Notes under the pieces: model-generated | The model's database searches: none | What the model saw: only the letters and a program-made list of their open reading frames with translations | Told to the model about the DNA's origin: nothing | Made by a program: the position numbers and the translations under genes | Part shown: piece by piece, positions 54,137 through 60,801 of the stretch | Layout: every line of letters starts with the position of its first letter | Position numbering within the stretch: the first letter of the stretch is position 1 | Assembly: GCA_002482885.1 (NCBI GenBank) | Contig: DLGW01000005.1 | Span: forward strand, 363,493-427,492 | DNA length: 64,000 nt | Reading direction: 5' to 3' | Source: Flavobacteriaceae bacterium UBA7684 | GTDB lineage: Bacteria; Bacteroidota; Bacteroidia; Flavobacteriales; Flavobacteriaceae

Positions 54137-54176
54137 AAAAAAAACATTTTATCCTCCGGTTAAGGAGGATAAAATG
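54137..54176 (-). terminator. Rho-independent terminator of the DUF1573 gene
   Basis: CATTTTATCCTCC (54145-54157), loop of six, GGAGGATAAAATG (54164-54176): a perfect 13-bp stem. On the minus strand it is followed by a T-run (complement of 54137-54144), so it terminates the DUF1573 transcript just before the aminotransferase gene. Confidence 0.9.
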
Positions 54177-54206
54177 CCTATTAATAAGATTAGAAAATAA
54201 TTTTAA

Positions 54207-54671
54207 TTATTTTTTGTCTTGGAATCCTTTAATCAAGACTTTTTTGTTTTCTTCAGCTTGTGGAGCAGGAGCTTCCGCTTTCTTTTCTTCCACCAAACCG
54301 CGGATGTTTAAAGCAATTCTACCTTCTTCAACGTTAATAGCGTTAGATTCTACGGTAATCGTTTTACGGATTGGTCCAGGATTCATATTGTATTTTACTT
54401 CAATTTCACCTGTTTTTCCTGGCATAATTGGTTCTTTTGGACTAGATGGCACCGTACATCCACAAGTAGAATTTACTTTGTTAATGATTAAAGGCTCGTT
54501 ACCCGTGTTGGTAAACACGAACTTTCTTAAACCACTGTCACTTTCTTTAGAAACTGTTCCATAATCAATGGTAGTTTCTTTAAATTCAATTTTTGGACCT
54601 TTTTGTGCATAAGTTGCGAAACTCATTACAAACAGTACAATTAAACTGTAAAATGCATTTTTTGTTTTCAT
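54207..54671 (-). CDS. DUF1573 domain protein, exported
   Basis: 154-aa secreted protein: signal peptide FYSLIVLFVMSFATYAQ, then a single DUF1573 (Ig-like, ASPM/Hydin-related) domain with IDYGTVSKESDSGLRKFVFTN, GNEPLIINKVNSTCGCTVPS (conserved CGC) and GKTGEIEVKYN. A short Lys/Glu/Ala tail (KKAEAPAPQAEENKK) ends it. Such proteins are very common in Bacteroidota; function is not known. Transcribed alone, ending at the 54145-54176 hairpin. Confidence 0.88.
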   Translation of the reverse strand: MKTKNAFYSLIVLFVMSFATYAQKGPKIEFKETTIDYGTVSKESDSGLRKFVFTNTGNEPLIINKVNSTCGCTVPSSPKEPIMPGKTGEIEVKYNMNPGPIRKTITVESNAINVEEGRIALNIRGLVEEKKAEAPAPQAEENKKVLIKGFQDKK

Positions 54672-54732
54672 TTGTTCTAAAGGTTTAAATGTTGCGTAAA
54701 ATTAATTAGATTTTGATAATGTGCAAATATTA

Positions 54733-54767
54733 TTGTTTTTATTATGCAGCATAAAATGCTACTTTTG
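54733..54767 (+). promoter_or_regulatory. Putative valS promoter
   Basis: TTG (54733-54735) and TACTTTTG (54760-54767) fit the Bacteroidota -33/-7 pattern, with a 24-nt spacer that is slightly long. The -7 box lies 60 bases before the valS ATG, leaving a leader of about 50 nt in which no clear T-box or other riboswitch is seen. Confidence 0.45.
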
Positions 54768-54827
54768 TTGTCAATTTTGCAAAAACCAAGCCAAAATATT
54801 TTCTATACAATAAAATGATTTAGTTAT

Positions 54828-57479
54828 ATGAGCATTCCTACACATTTTGATGCTAAAGCCGTTGAAACCAAATGGTACGATTACTGGATGAAAAATGGAT
54901 ATTTCCATTCCACACCAGATCACCGAAAACCATACACTATAGTGATTCCTCCGCCCAATGTTACTGGAGTGTTGCACATGGGTCACATGTTAAATAATAC
55001 CATTCAAGATGTATTAATCAGACGTGCTCGTTTAAAAGGATTAAACGCTTGTTGGGTTCCAGGAACAGACCATGCTTCTATTGCTACCGAAGCTAAAGTT
55101 GTGGCTAAGTTAAAATCAGAAGGCATTAATAAAAAAGATTTAACCCGTGAAGAATTTTTAAAACACGCTTGGGAATGGACCGACAAATACGGCGGAACCA
55201 TTTTAGAGCAATTAAAACAATTGGGGTGTTCATGTGATTGGGAGCGTACTAAATTTACTATGGACGAAGATATGTCCGCATCAGTAATCAAATCGTTTGT
55301 GGACTTATACAACAAAGGATTGATTTACCGAGGTTACCGCATGGTGAATTGGGATCCAGAAGCTAAAACTACTTTGTCAGATGAAGAAGTGATTTATGAG
55401 GAAAGACAAGGGAAGTTATATCATATTAAGTATGCAATTGTTGATGATTCAGAAAACCCAACACCCAACACCCAATACCTAATAGTAGCCACTACCCGTC
55501 CGGAAACCATTTTAGGAGACACAGCCATTTGTGTACATCCAGAAGACGAACGTTATTCGCATTTAAAAGGAAAAAGCGTAGTAGTGCCTATCTGTAATCG
55601 AGTAATTCCGATCATTTTTGACGAATATGTAGACAAAGAATTCGGAACGGGTTGTTTAAAAGTAACTCCGGCGCACGATGTAAATGACAAAGCCTTAGGA
55701 GACAAACACGGCTTGGAAATCATTGATATTTTTAATGACGATGCTACTTTAAACCATTTAGGATTACATTATAAAGGAAAAGATAGATTTGTAGTTCGTG
55801 AAGAAATTTCCAAAGAATTAGAAAGCATCAATGCTTTAGAAAAAATTGAAAATCACTTAAATAAAGTAGGAACTTCTGAAAGAACCAAAGCGGTAATCGA
55901 ACCCCGTTTATCAGACCAATGGTTTTTAAAAATGGAAGATTTGGTAAAGCCAGCCATTAAAGCAGTGTTGGAAACCGAAGAAGTAAAATTATATCCGAAC
56001 CGTTTTAATAACACCTATAAACATTGGATGGAAAACATCCGTGATTGGAATATTTCCAGACAATTGTGGTGGGGACAACAAATCCCAGCCTATTATTATG
56101 GAGAAGGAAAAGAAGATTTTGTAGTTGCAGAAAACATCGAAGAAGCGCTAAAATTAGCTCAAGCCAAAACTCACAATTCACAACTCACCATTCACCATTT
56201 AAGACAAGACGAAGACGCTTTAGATACTTGGTTTTCCTCATGGTTATGGCCGATGTCGGTTTTTGGAGGAATTATGAATCCAGAAAGTGAAGATTTTAAA
56301 TATTATTATCCAACCAATGATTTAGTTACGGGTCCAGATATTTTATTCTTTTGGGTAGCTCGAATGATTATTGCTGGATATGAATACACGGGTAAAAAAC
56401 CATTTAATAATGTGTATTTAACTGGAATTGTACGTGATAAGTTGCGTAGAAAAATGTCAAAATCATTAGGAAATTCGCCAGAACCTTTGGAATTGATTGA
56501 AAAATTTGGAGCAGACGGTGTTCGTGTAGGATTGTTGTTGAGTGCTTCGGCAGGAAATGACATTATGTTTGATGAAGAATTATGCAATAATGGAAAAGCT
56601 TTTGCCAATAAAATTTGGAACGCTTTCCGATTAATCAAAGGATGGGAAGTAACCGATATTCCTCAACCTGAATATGCCAAAGTTGCTGTGGAATGGTACG
56701 AAGCCAAGTTGCAAAAAACGTTAGTAGAAATTGAAGATCATTTTGAAAAATACCGTTTGTCTGATGCTTTAATGTCTATCTATAAATTGGTATGGGACGA
56801 TTTCTGTTCTTGGTTTTTAGAAATGATTAAACCCGCTTATCAACAACCGATTGATGCGGCTACTTTTAACAAAGTCATTGAATTGTTCGAAGCCAATTTA
56901 AAATTATTACATCCGTACATGCCGTTCTTAACCGAAGAAATTTGGCAGTACATCGCAGAACGCACCCCAGAACAAGCGTTGATTGTTTCGCAGTGGCCAA
57001 CAATTACAGGTGTAAATGAAAATATCATTGCTGATTTTGATTTTGTAATGGAAGTAATTTCAGGAATAAGAACCATCAGAAAAGAAAAAAATATTCCTTT
57101 TAAAGATGCGATAGATTTAAAAGTAGTGAATGCGGAAAATGCTTCAACCTATTTTGATTCAGTTATTGTTAAGTTAGGAAACATCACGACTTTAGAATAT
57201 GTTTCTGAAAAAGTTGATGGCGCTTTGTCTTACCGTGTAAAATCAAACGAGTATTTTATTCCCATCACCGGAGCAGTAAATGTAGAAGAAGAAATCGCAA
57301 AATTATCCGAAGAATTAAAATACACCCAAGGTTTTTTAAAGTCGGTTCAAGCCAAGTTATCGAACGAAAAATTCGTAAGCGGCGCACCCGAAGTAGTCAT
57401 TGCCAACGAACGCAAAAAAGAAGCCGACGCGTTAGCAAAAATTGCAACGATTGAACAAAGTTTATTGGCGTTGAAGTAA
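54828..57479 (+). CDS. valS: Valyl-tRNA synthetase
   Basis: 883-aa class I aminoacyl-tRNA synthetase. HIGH-like motif PPPNVTGVLHMGHML (residues 44-58), KMSKS-type RRKMSKSLGNSPEP, the CP1 editing domain with ATTRPETILGDTA, WWGQQIPAYYYGEG, and a C-terminal coiled coil (LSEELKYTQGFLKSVQAKL). Two short in-frame stretches look like inserted simple sequence. Residues about 210-219 (ENPTPNTQY) are encoded by ACCCAAC-type repeats (55455-55484). Residues about 448-458 (THNSQLTIHH) are encoded by the AATTCACAACTCACCATT repeat (56169-56199). Both fall in surface loops by family comparison and the frame is intact, so the enzyme should be functional. Confidence 0.96.
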   Translation: MSIPTHFDAKAVETKWYDYWMKNGYFHSTPDHRKPYTIVIPPPNVTGVLHMGHMLNNTIQDVLIRRARLKGLNACWVPGTDHASIATEAKVVAKLKSEGINKKDLTREEFLKHAWEWTDKYGGTILEQLKQLGCSCDWERTKFTMDEDMSASVIKSFVDLYNKGLIYRGYRMVNWDPEAKTTLSDEEVIYEERQGKLYHIKYAIVDDSENPTPNTQYLIVATTRPETILGDTAICVHPEDERYSHLKGKSVVVPICNRVIPIIFDEYVDKEFGTGCLKVTPAHDVNDKALGDKHGLEIIDIFNDDATLNHLGLHYKGKDRFVVREEISKELESINALEKIENHLNKVGTSERTKAVIEPRLSDQWFLKMEDLVKPAIKAVLETEEVKLYPNRFNNTYKHWMENIRDWNISRQLWWGQQIPAYYYGEGKEDFVVAENIEEALKLAQAKTHNSQLTIHHLRQDEDALDTWFSSWLWPMSVFGGIMNPESEDFKYYYPTNDLVTGPDILFFWVARMIIAGYEYTGKKPFNNVYLTGIVRDKLRRKMSKSLGNSPEPLELIEKFGADGVRVGLLLSASAGNDIMFDEELCNNGKAFANKIWNAFRLIKGWEVTDIPQPEYAKVAVEWYEAKLQKTLVEIEDHFEKYRLSDALMSIYKLVWDDFCSWFLEMIKPAYQQPIDAATFNKVIELFEANLKLLHPYMPFLTEEIWQYIAERTPEQALIVSQWPTITGVNENIIADFDFVMEVISGIRTIRKEKNIPFKDAIDLKVVNAENASTYFDSVIVKLGNITTLEYVSEKVDGALSYRVKSNEYFIPITGAVNVEEEIAKLSEELKYTQGFLKSVQAKLSNEKFVSGAPEVVIANERKKEADALAKIATIEQSLLALK
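55455..55484. repeat. ACCCAAC-type simple repeat inside valS
   Basis: AACCCAACACCCAACACCC is followed by AATACCTAATA. Two to three copies of a 7-bp ACCCAAC unit decay into AT-rich sequence. The stretch is in frame and lengthens the loop just before the ATTRPETILG motif of the editing domain. Confidence 0.6.
56169..56199. repeat. AATTCACAACTCACCATT repeat inserted in valS
   Basis: ACTCAC followed by the 18-nt core AATTCACAACTCACCATT (56175-56192) and CACCATT. The core is identical to 173-190 and 59686-59703. It encodes a THNSQLTIHH insertion just before RQDEDALDTWFSS of ValS, without breaking the frame. Confidence 0.8.
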
Positions 57480-57500
57480 ACGTAAAAGTATTTGAAATAT

Positions 57501-57540
57501 AAAATCCCAATGCTGATATTTTTAGTATTGGGATTTTTTT
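57501..57540 (+). terminator. Rho-independent terminator after valS
   Basis: AAAATCCCAATGC (57501-57513), an 11-nt loop, GTATTGGGATTTT (57525-57537) with one G-T pair, then a T-run, 21 bases after the valS stop. Confidence 0.88.
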
Positions 57541-57565
57541 TGGTTGTTTGAAATGAGTAAATATC

Positions 57566-57720
57566 GCGGATTTGTAATCCGTGATTGTAAAAGTGTTAAT
57601 AAGAAGCTTCAACTTCTTAGAAAGTTGTTTTTAGATTGTAGCTTATTCCAACAGGAACGGATTACAAATCCGCTCTATCGGATGTTGTCACCTGTAAGAT
57701 GCTGGCGCCAGCGGAGGTGA
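57566..57720. mobile_element. REP/MITE-like inverted-repeat region
   Basis: GCGGATTTGTAATCCGT (57566-57582) and its exact complement ACGGATTACAAATCCGC (57657-57673) form a 17-bp inverted repeat around 74 nt that holds further small hairpins (AAGAAG...CTTCTT). Next to it is the perfect palindrome GCTGGCGCCAGC (57701-57712), flanked by TCACCT (57688-57693) and AGGTGA (57715-57720). No ORF lies inside. The form, and GC-rich arms in an AT-rich genome, resemble a REP/MITE element mobilised in trans. It fills the gap between the valS terminator and the unknown gene at 57728. Confidence 0.5.
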
Positions 57721-57727
57721 TCATATG

Positions 57728-58411
57728 CTATAATAATTTTGGAAAACTATTGAAAACACGTCTAAATAATTCAAACAAAAGTTGACCTTTTTCTGTGTCT
57801 AGAGTAAGAGTAGTAGTTATGCCAATTAATGTTGTTATAACCAATCCTTTCCAATCATATTTATTAAGTCTTTCAGTTGCATCGATTAAGTAATCTAATC
57901 TTGCACTAATTAATTTTTGTTCTTCATTATTTGGTTTTAATTCCTTGTAGATTAAAAGCTTTAATTCGTTAATAGACATCAAAATTTGTTGCTTTTCTTG
58001 ATTTGAAAAACTATTTATATTATCAAAATTGATATTTTCAATATTTAAACTTTTATCACTATTTTTAAAATTTCGCCACAAGTCTGGTTCATTTTGCTCA
58101 TACAAATATTCTTTAACATGATTTTTCATCCAGTTTTTAAAACCATTCAATACGCTTTCAAAATTGGCATATCCTGCAGTTGGAATGTATACAGACATTG
58201 GATAATTTGGTGCAAAAACGGTATGTTTATAATCGAATGAATCAAATGAATCTTGGTCATTACGGATTATGAAAGTAAAAAAGGTGTCTTTATATTTTAT
58301 GCTCTTTGATTGATGTTCTTCTATAATGTCATCACTCATAATAAAATCTTCTGGATTATATCCAAGTTCATTAATTAAAAGAAATAATTGATTGCTGTAT
58401 TTTTTTCTCAT
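57728..58411 (-). CDS. Unknown protein with a hydrophobic C-terminal segment
   Basis: 227-aa protein not recognised with confidence. The first about 110 residues are polar, with a WMKNHVKEYLYEQNEPDLW stretch. A helical region follows (FSNQEKQQILMSINELKLLIYKEL), then EQKLISARLDYLIDATERLNKYDWKGLVITTLIGITTTLTL and ELFRRVFNSFP at the end, that is an amphipathic helix, a short membrane-like helix and a closing helix. The C-terminal design recurs in assorted bacterial hypothetical proteins. ATG 58411 is chosen because a promoter-like TTG/TATTTTTG pair lies upstream within the longer frame. Its position beside a REP-like element suggests accessory DNA. Confidence 0.65.
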   Translation of the reverse strand: MRKKYSNQLFLLINELGYNPEDFIMSDDIIEEHQSKSIKYKDTFFTFIIRNDQDSFDSFDYKHTVFAPNYPMSVYIPTAGYANFESVLNGFKNWMKNHVKEYLYEQNEPDLWRNFKNSDKSLNIENINFDNINSFSNQEKQQILMSINELKLLIYKELKPNNEEQKLISARLDYLIDATERLNKYDWKGLVITTLIGITTTLTLDTEKGQLLFELFRRVFNSFPKLL

Positions 58412-58437
58412 ACGTTTCTTTCGATTTGCCGCTATTT

Positions 58438-58464
58438 CAAAAATATACGAAATCACATTTACAA
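58438..58464 (-). promoter_or_regulatory. Putative promoter of the unknown 227-aa gene
   Basis: On the minus strand TTG (58464-58462), a 16-nt spacer and TATTTTTG (58445-58438) match the Bacteroidota -33/-7 pattern. Transcription would start about 20 bases before ATG 58411, which rules out the longer frame from 58456. Confidence 0.45.
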
Positions 58465-58549
58465 GGCTTTAAACATATTATAAGTTATTAACACCACCGC
58501 CTTTCATTTTCAAATTAAATTTTTTTAAAAAGACAACGCACTCTTGTTT

Positions 58550-58563
58550 ATGACAAAAGTCAT
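58550..58563. promoter_or_regulatory. Palindromic Crp/Fnr-type operator candidate
   Basis: ATGAC-AAAA-GTCAT is a perfect 5-4-5 palindrome, the half-site spacing used by Fnr-like proteins (TTGAT-N4-ATCAA). Its centre lies about 42 bases upstream of the start predicted from the near-consensus box CACTTTTG (58586-58593), the position of class II activator sites. The gene that follows encodes a Crp/Fnr regulator, so autoregulation is likely. The divergent unknown gene could also be affected. Confidence 0.5.
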
Positions 58564-58585
58564 GTGTTAAGATGATAATATAATT

Positions 58586-58593
58586 CACTTTTG
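58586..58593 (+). promoter_or_regulatory. Near-consensus -7 box of the Crp/Fnr gene
   Basis: CACTTTTG differs from TAnnTTTG only at the first base (CA instead of TA), as might suit an activator-dependent promoter. It is 54 bases before the ATG at 58648 and downstream of the ATGAC-N4-GTCAT palindrome. Confidence 0.35.
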
Positions 58594-58647
58594 TAGTATG
58601 AATTGCTTTTTTTTAGAAAGAGGAATGCTAAATTAAAAAAGTGAATT

Positions 58648-59352
58648 ATGGAGTTTACTACTAAAGAATCCGATGTAGCCGTTACGGATAAAGGTCAACT
58701 ATCTAACGTGTTTCATGTATTGGCAAACACAGTTATTTCATCCGATGCTAATCAAAAAAATATTCTTAATTATAAAAATAACGAGGTCGTTTTTAAACAA
58801 GGAATCACCGCCGATGGTTTATTTTTGGTATTAGAAGGCAAATTAAAAATATCTAAATTCGGACATAACAACAGGGAACAAATCGTTCGTTTGTCAAATG
58901 CCGGAGATGTTACAGGCTACGTGGCTTTTTTTGCGAATGAATTACACAGCTGTACTGCAACAGCCATAGGTCAGTCCAAAATTTTGTTTTTATCTAAGCA
59001 ATCTATTGTTGAGGCATTAGAAAAAAATGTAGAATTATTATATGCTGTAACAGAATTCTTAGCCAAAGAAATCCGTAGAGCAGAAGAAAAAATTGTTACG
59101 ATTGCGCAAAAACAAGTAAAACAAAGAGTGATTGAAGCCATATTAATGCTTCAAAAAAAATATGGATTTGAAGCTGATGGAACCACTTTAGCCATCACTT
59201 TAAGCAGAACCGAAATTGCAGGTATTGCAGGCACCGTTAGGGAAACCGTAAGTAGAATGTTAGCAGACCTAAGTGATGCAGGCTTAATTGAGATTGATAA
59301 TAAAAAAATTAGGTTTTTGAACAAGGCAGCATTGGTTCAACAAGCTCAGTAA
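58648..59352 (+). CDS. Crp/Fnr family transcriptional regulator
   Basis: 234-aa regulator. The N-terminal cyclic-nucleotide-binding-like beta barrel spans about residues 25-140 (VVFKQGITADGLFLVLEGKLKIS, GDVTGYVAFFANE), followed by a long dimer helix (EIRRAEEKIVTIAQKQVKQRV) and a C-terminal HTH_Crp (LSRTEIAGIAGTVRETVSRML). No cluster-type N-terminal cysteines as in Fnr are present. It is convergent with the small membrane gene of the molybdenum cluster and 13 nt from it, which makes that cluster a plausible target. The ATGAC-N4-GTCAT palindrome upstream suggests autocontrol. Confidence 0.9.
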   Translation: MEFTTKESDVAVTDKGQLSNVFHVLANTVISSDANQKNILNYKNNEVVFKQGITADGLFLVLEGKLKISKFGHNNREQIVRLSNAGDVTGYVAFFANELHSCTATAIGQSKILFLSKQSIVEALEKNVELLYAVTEFLAKEIRRAEEKIVTIAQKQVKQRVIEAILMLQKKYGFEADGTTLAITLSRTEIAGIAGTVRETVSRMLADLSDAGLIEIDNKKIRFLNKAALVQQAQ

Positions 59353-59364
59353 TTTTTTAATTCA

Positions 59365-59607
59365 TCATTTACTTTTCCCTGTTGGTAAATAATACAACCA
59401 ACAAAATCCAATTAAAAAAATACCCAACGAGGCTAAAAATGCTGGAACCAAAATTTCGGTATTATTATCTAACGCATTGTTCAGCGCAGTGTACAACAAC
59501 CATATTTGGATGGTGATGTTTAATATTAAAATCAAAATAAGTGTGGACAATATGATATTCAACTTTTTAGGGTTGGATTGGTTTTGTCCTTGACGAAAGT
59601 TGCTCAT
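59365..59607 (-). CDS. Small two-helix membrane protein of the molybdenum cluster
   Basis: 80-aa protein with a polar lead (SNFRQGQNQSNPKK) and two TM helices (IILSTLILILILNITIQIWLLYTAL and LVPAFLASLGIFLIGFCWLYYL), with both ends likely cytoplasmic. I do not recognise it by function. It is the last gene of the minus-strand operon, 81 nt after the Rieske gene, and could be an accessory membrane subunit or assembly factor. The gap contains two of the window's dispersed repeats. Confidence 0.65.
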   Translation of the reverse strand: MSNFRQGQNQSNPKKLNIILSTLILILILNITIQIWLLYTALNNALDNNTEILVPAFLASLGIFLIGFCWLYYLPTGKSK

Positions 59608-59627
59608 ATTTTTAGGTTTTTAGTTTT

Positions 59628-59648
59628 TTAGCCAAAAGTCATTAGTTT
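59628..59648. repeat. 21-bp dispersed repeat, copy 2
   Basis: TTAGCCAAAAG-T-CATTAGTTT, 20 of 21 bases identical to 69-89, again followed (after 37 nt here, 83 nt there) by the AATTCACAACTCACCATT core and the 3' end of a minus-strand gene. Confidence 0.6.
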
Positions 59649-59679
59649 ATTCTTTTTTTAAGGCAAAAGTTTTTAATTA

Positions 59680-59712
59680 ATTCATAATTCACAACTCACC
59701 ATTCATAATTTT
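59680..59712. repeat. AATTCACAACTCACCATT repeat at the 3' end of the Rieske gene
   Basis: AATTCATAATTCACAACTC continues into ACCATTCATAATT; the 18-nt core is 59686-59703. Read on the minus strand it supplies the last codons and the TGA stop of the Rieske gene (ATG-AAT-GGT-GAG-TTG-TGA gives MNGEL and stop). Confidence 0.8.
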
Positions 59713-60204
59713 TCTTACAAACAATTCCCCATTTTCTTTTTCCACTACTTCTAATCTAGGTAATGGGCGCGGAGGTGGACCTGCCAATACTTCGCCGGTG
59801 TCGGCATTAAAAAATCCGTGGTGGCAAGGGCATTCTATTTTTTCGGATTCTGGGGAATAAAAAACAGAACACGACAGGTGCGTGCATTTTTGTTCGTAGG
59901 CTCTGAAGGTTCCGTTTTTTAAATGGATTAAGATGTACGGAATGGTACTGCCTTCAATCACAAATGAACGAGTTCCACCTAGTGGAATGTCGTTTTTATG
60001 ACACACCAAATGTTCTCCCTCTACTTCTTCTTTCGGAAAAAAGTGCGTTTTAGCAGCGATTAATCCGCTACCGACCATGAGTCCGCCCGACACTAGGGTT
60101 AAGAATTTAGCAAACTCTCTGCGACTTACTTGGGTGGCTTCTTGTTTTTGAATCGGAAAATCTTTTTTCCAATTTTTATTCAGATTATCTTCTTTGATAG
60201 ACAT
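59689..60204 (-). CDS. Rieske 2Fe-2S protein with Tat-type membrane anchor
   Basis: 171-aa electron-transfer protein. A twin-arginine motif (SRREFAKFL, residues 27-35) precedes a hydrophobic helix (TLVSGGLMVGSGLIAA), so the folded protein is probably exported by Tat and held in the membrane. The Rieske cluster ligands are C107 and H109 (CTH) and C125 and H128 (CPCHH). A Pro-rich strap follows (AGPPPRPLPRLEV). Likely passes electrons between a quinone/cytochrome subunit and the ferredoxin and molybdenum subunits encoded upstream. Its last five residues (MNGEL) come from the dispersed AATTCACAACTCACCATT repeat. Confidence 0.9.
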   Translation of the reverse strand: MSIKEDNLNKNWKKDFPIQKQEATQVSRREFAKFLTLVSGGLMVGSGLIAAKTHFFPKEEVEGEHLVCHKNDIPLGGTRSFVIEGSTIPYILIHLKNGTFRAYEQKCTHLSCSVFYSPESEKIECPCHHGFFNADTGEVLAGPPPRPLPRLEVVEKENGELFVRKIMNGEL

Positions 60205-60215
60205 AACGATAATTT

Positions 60216-60785
60216 TTATTCGATGATTAATTGACTATAACCTTTAGGCATCATGAGGTTTACTTTGGTAACTACCAGCTCGTTGCCAAATACAAATTCG
60301 TTTACAGGCACACTGTTTGGACGCATTTCGGCAATACTTTCTTTGGTGCCATAATATAATGCTCCACTTGGGCAAACGGTAGCACACATGGGTTTTTTAC
60401 CTACGCTGGTGCGGTCGTAACACATGTTGCATTTCATCATTAAATCATATTCCTCCATTTTTTTTGGCACACCAAAAGGGCAAGCGATTACACAGTTGGA
60501 ACAGCCAATACAACGCTCGGTGTTGGCGGTGTGTACTATGCCAAATTCATCTTTGGATATGGCGTCGGCAGGGCAAACATTGGCGCAAACAGGGTCTTCA
60601 CAATGCATACACACTTGTACGGTGGTTTGTATCGTAGCCGCTCGGTCTACATAGTTGACGTGAATCATGGTTTCGTGTCCGTTGGTTTCACACTCCGCAC
60701 AAGCGGCTTCGCAGGCTTTGCAACCAATGCAGCGTTGCATGTCTACAAAAAATTCTTCGTGTGATTTATAATTGGTAAATGACAT
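60216..60785 (-). CDS. Four-cluster 4Fe-4S ferredoxin-like electron-transfer subunit
   Basis: 189-aa protein of the NrfC/DmsB/FdhB type with four cysteine sets: CIGCKACEAACAECE (from residue 19), CMHCEDPVCANVCPAD, CIGCSNCVIACPFG and CNMCYDRTSVGKKPMC with CATVCPSGA. It should carry four [4Fe-4S] clusters in a wire between the molybdenum catalytic subunit and the membrane. No signal peptide, so it acts in the cytoplasm or travels bound to a partner. Encoded between the catalytic subunit (16 nt upstream) and the Rieske protein (11 nt downstream). Confidence 0.92.
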   Translation of the reverse strand: MSFTNYKSHEEFFVDMQRCIGCKACEAACAECETNGHETMIHVNYVDRAATIQTTVQVCMHCEDPVCANVCPADAISKDEFGIVHTANTERCIGCSNCVIACPFGVPKKMEEYDLMMKCNMCYDRTSVGKKPMCATVCPSGALYYGTKESIAEMRPNSVPVNEFVFGNELVVTKVNLMMPKGYSQLIIE

Positions 60786-60801
60786 AATAGCTCTTTAAGA
60801 A

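Noticed and set aside
54112..54147. N-terminal extension of the aminotransferase
   Set aside because: It would run into the DUF1573 terminator hairpin and adds a hydrophobic stretch foreign to the family.
54672..54827. T-box or other riboswitch in the valS leader
   Set aside because: No T-box motif, specifier stem or terminator-like hairpin is seen; T-box control is also rare in this phylum.
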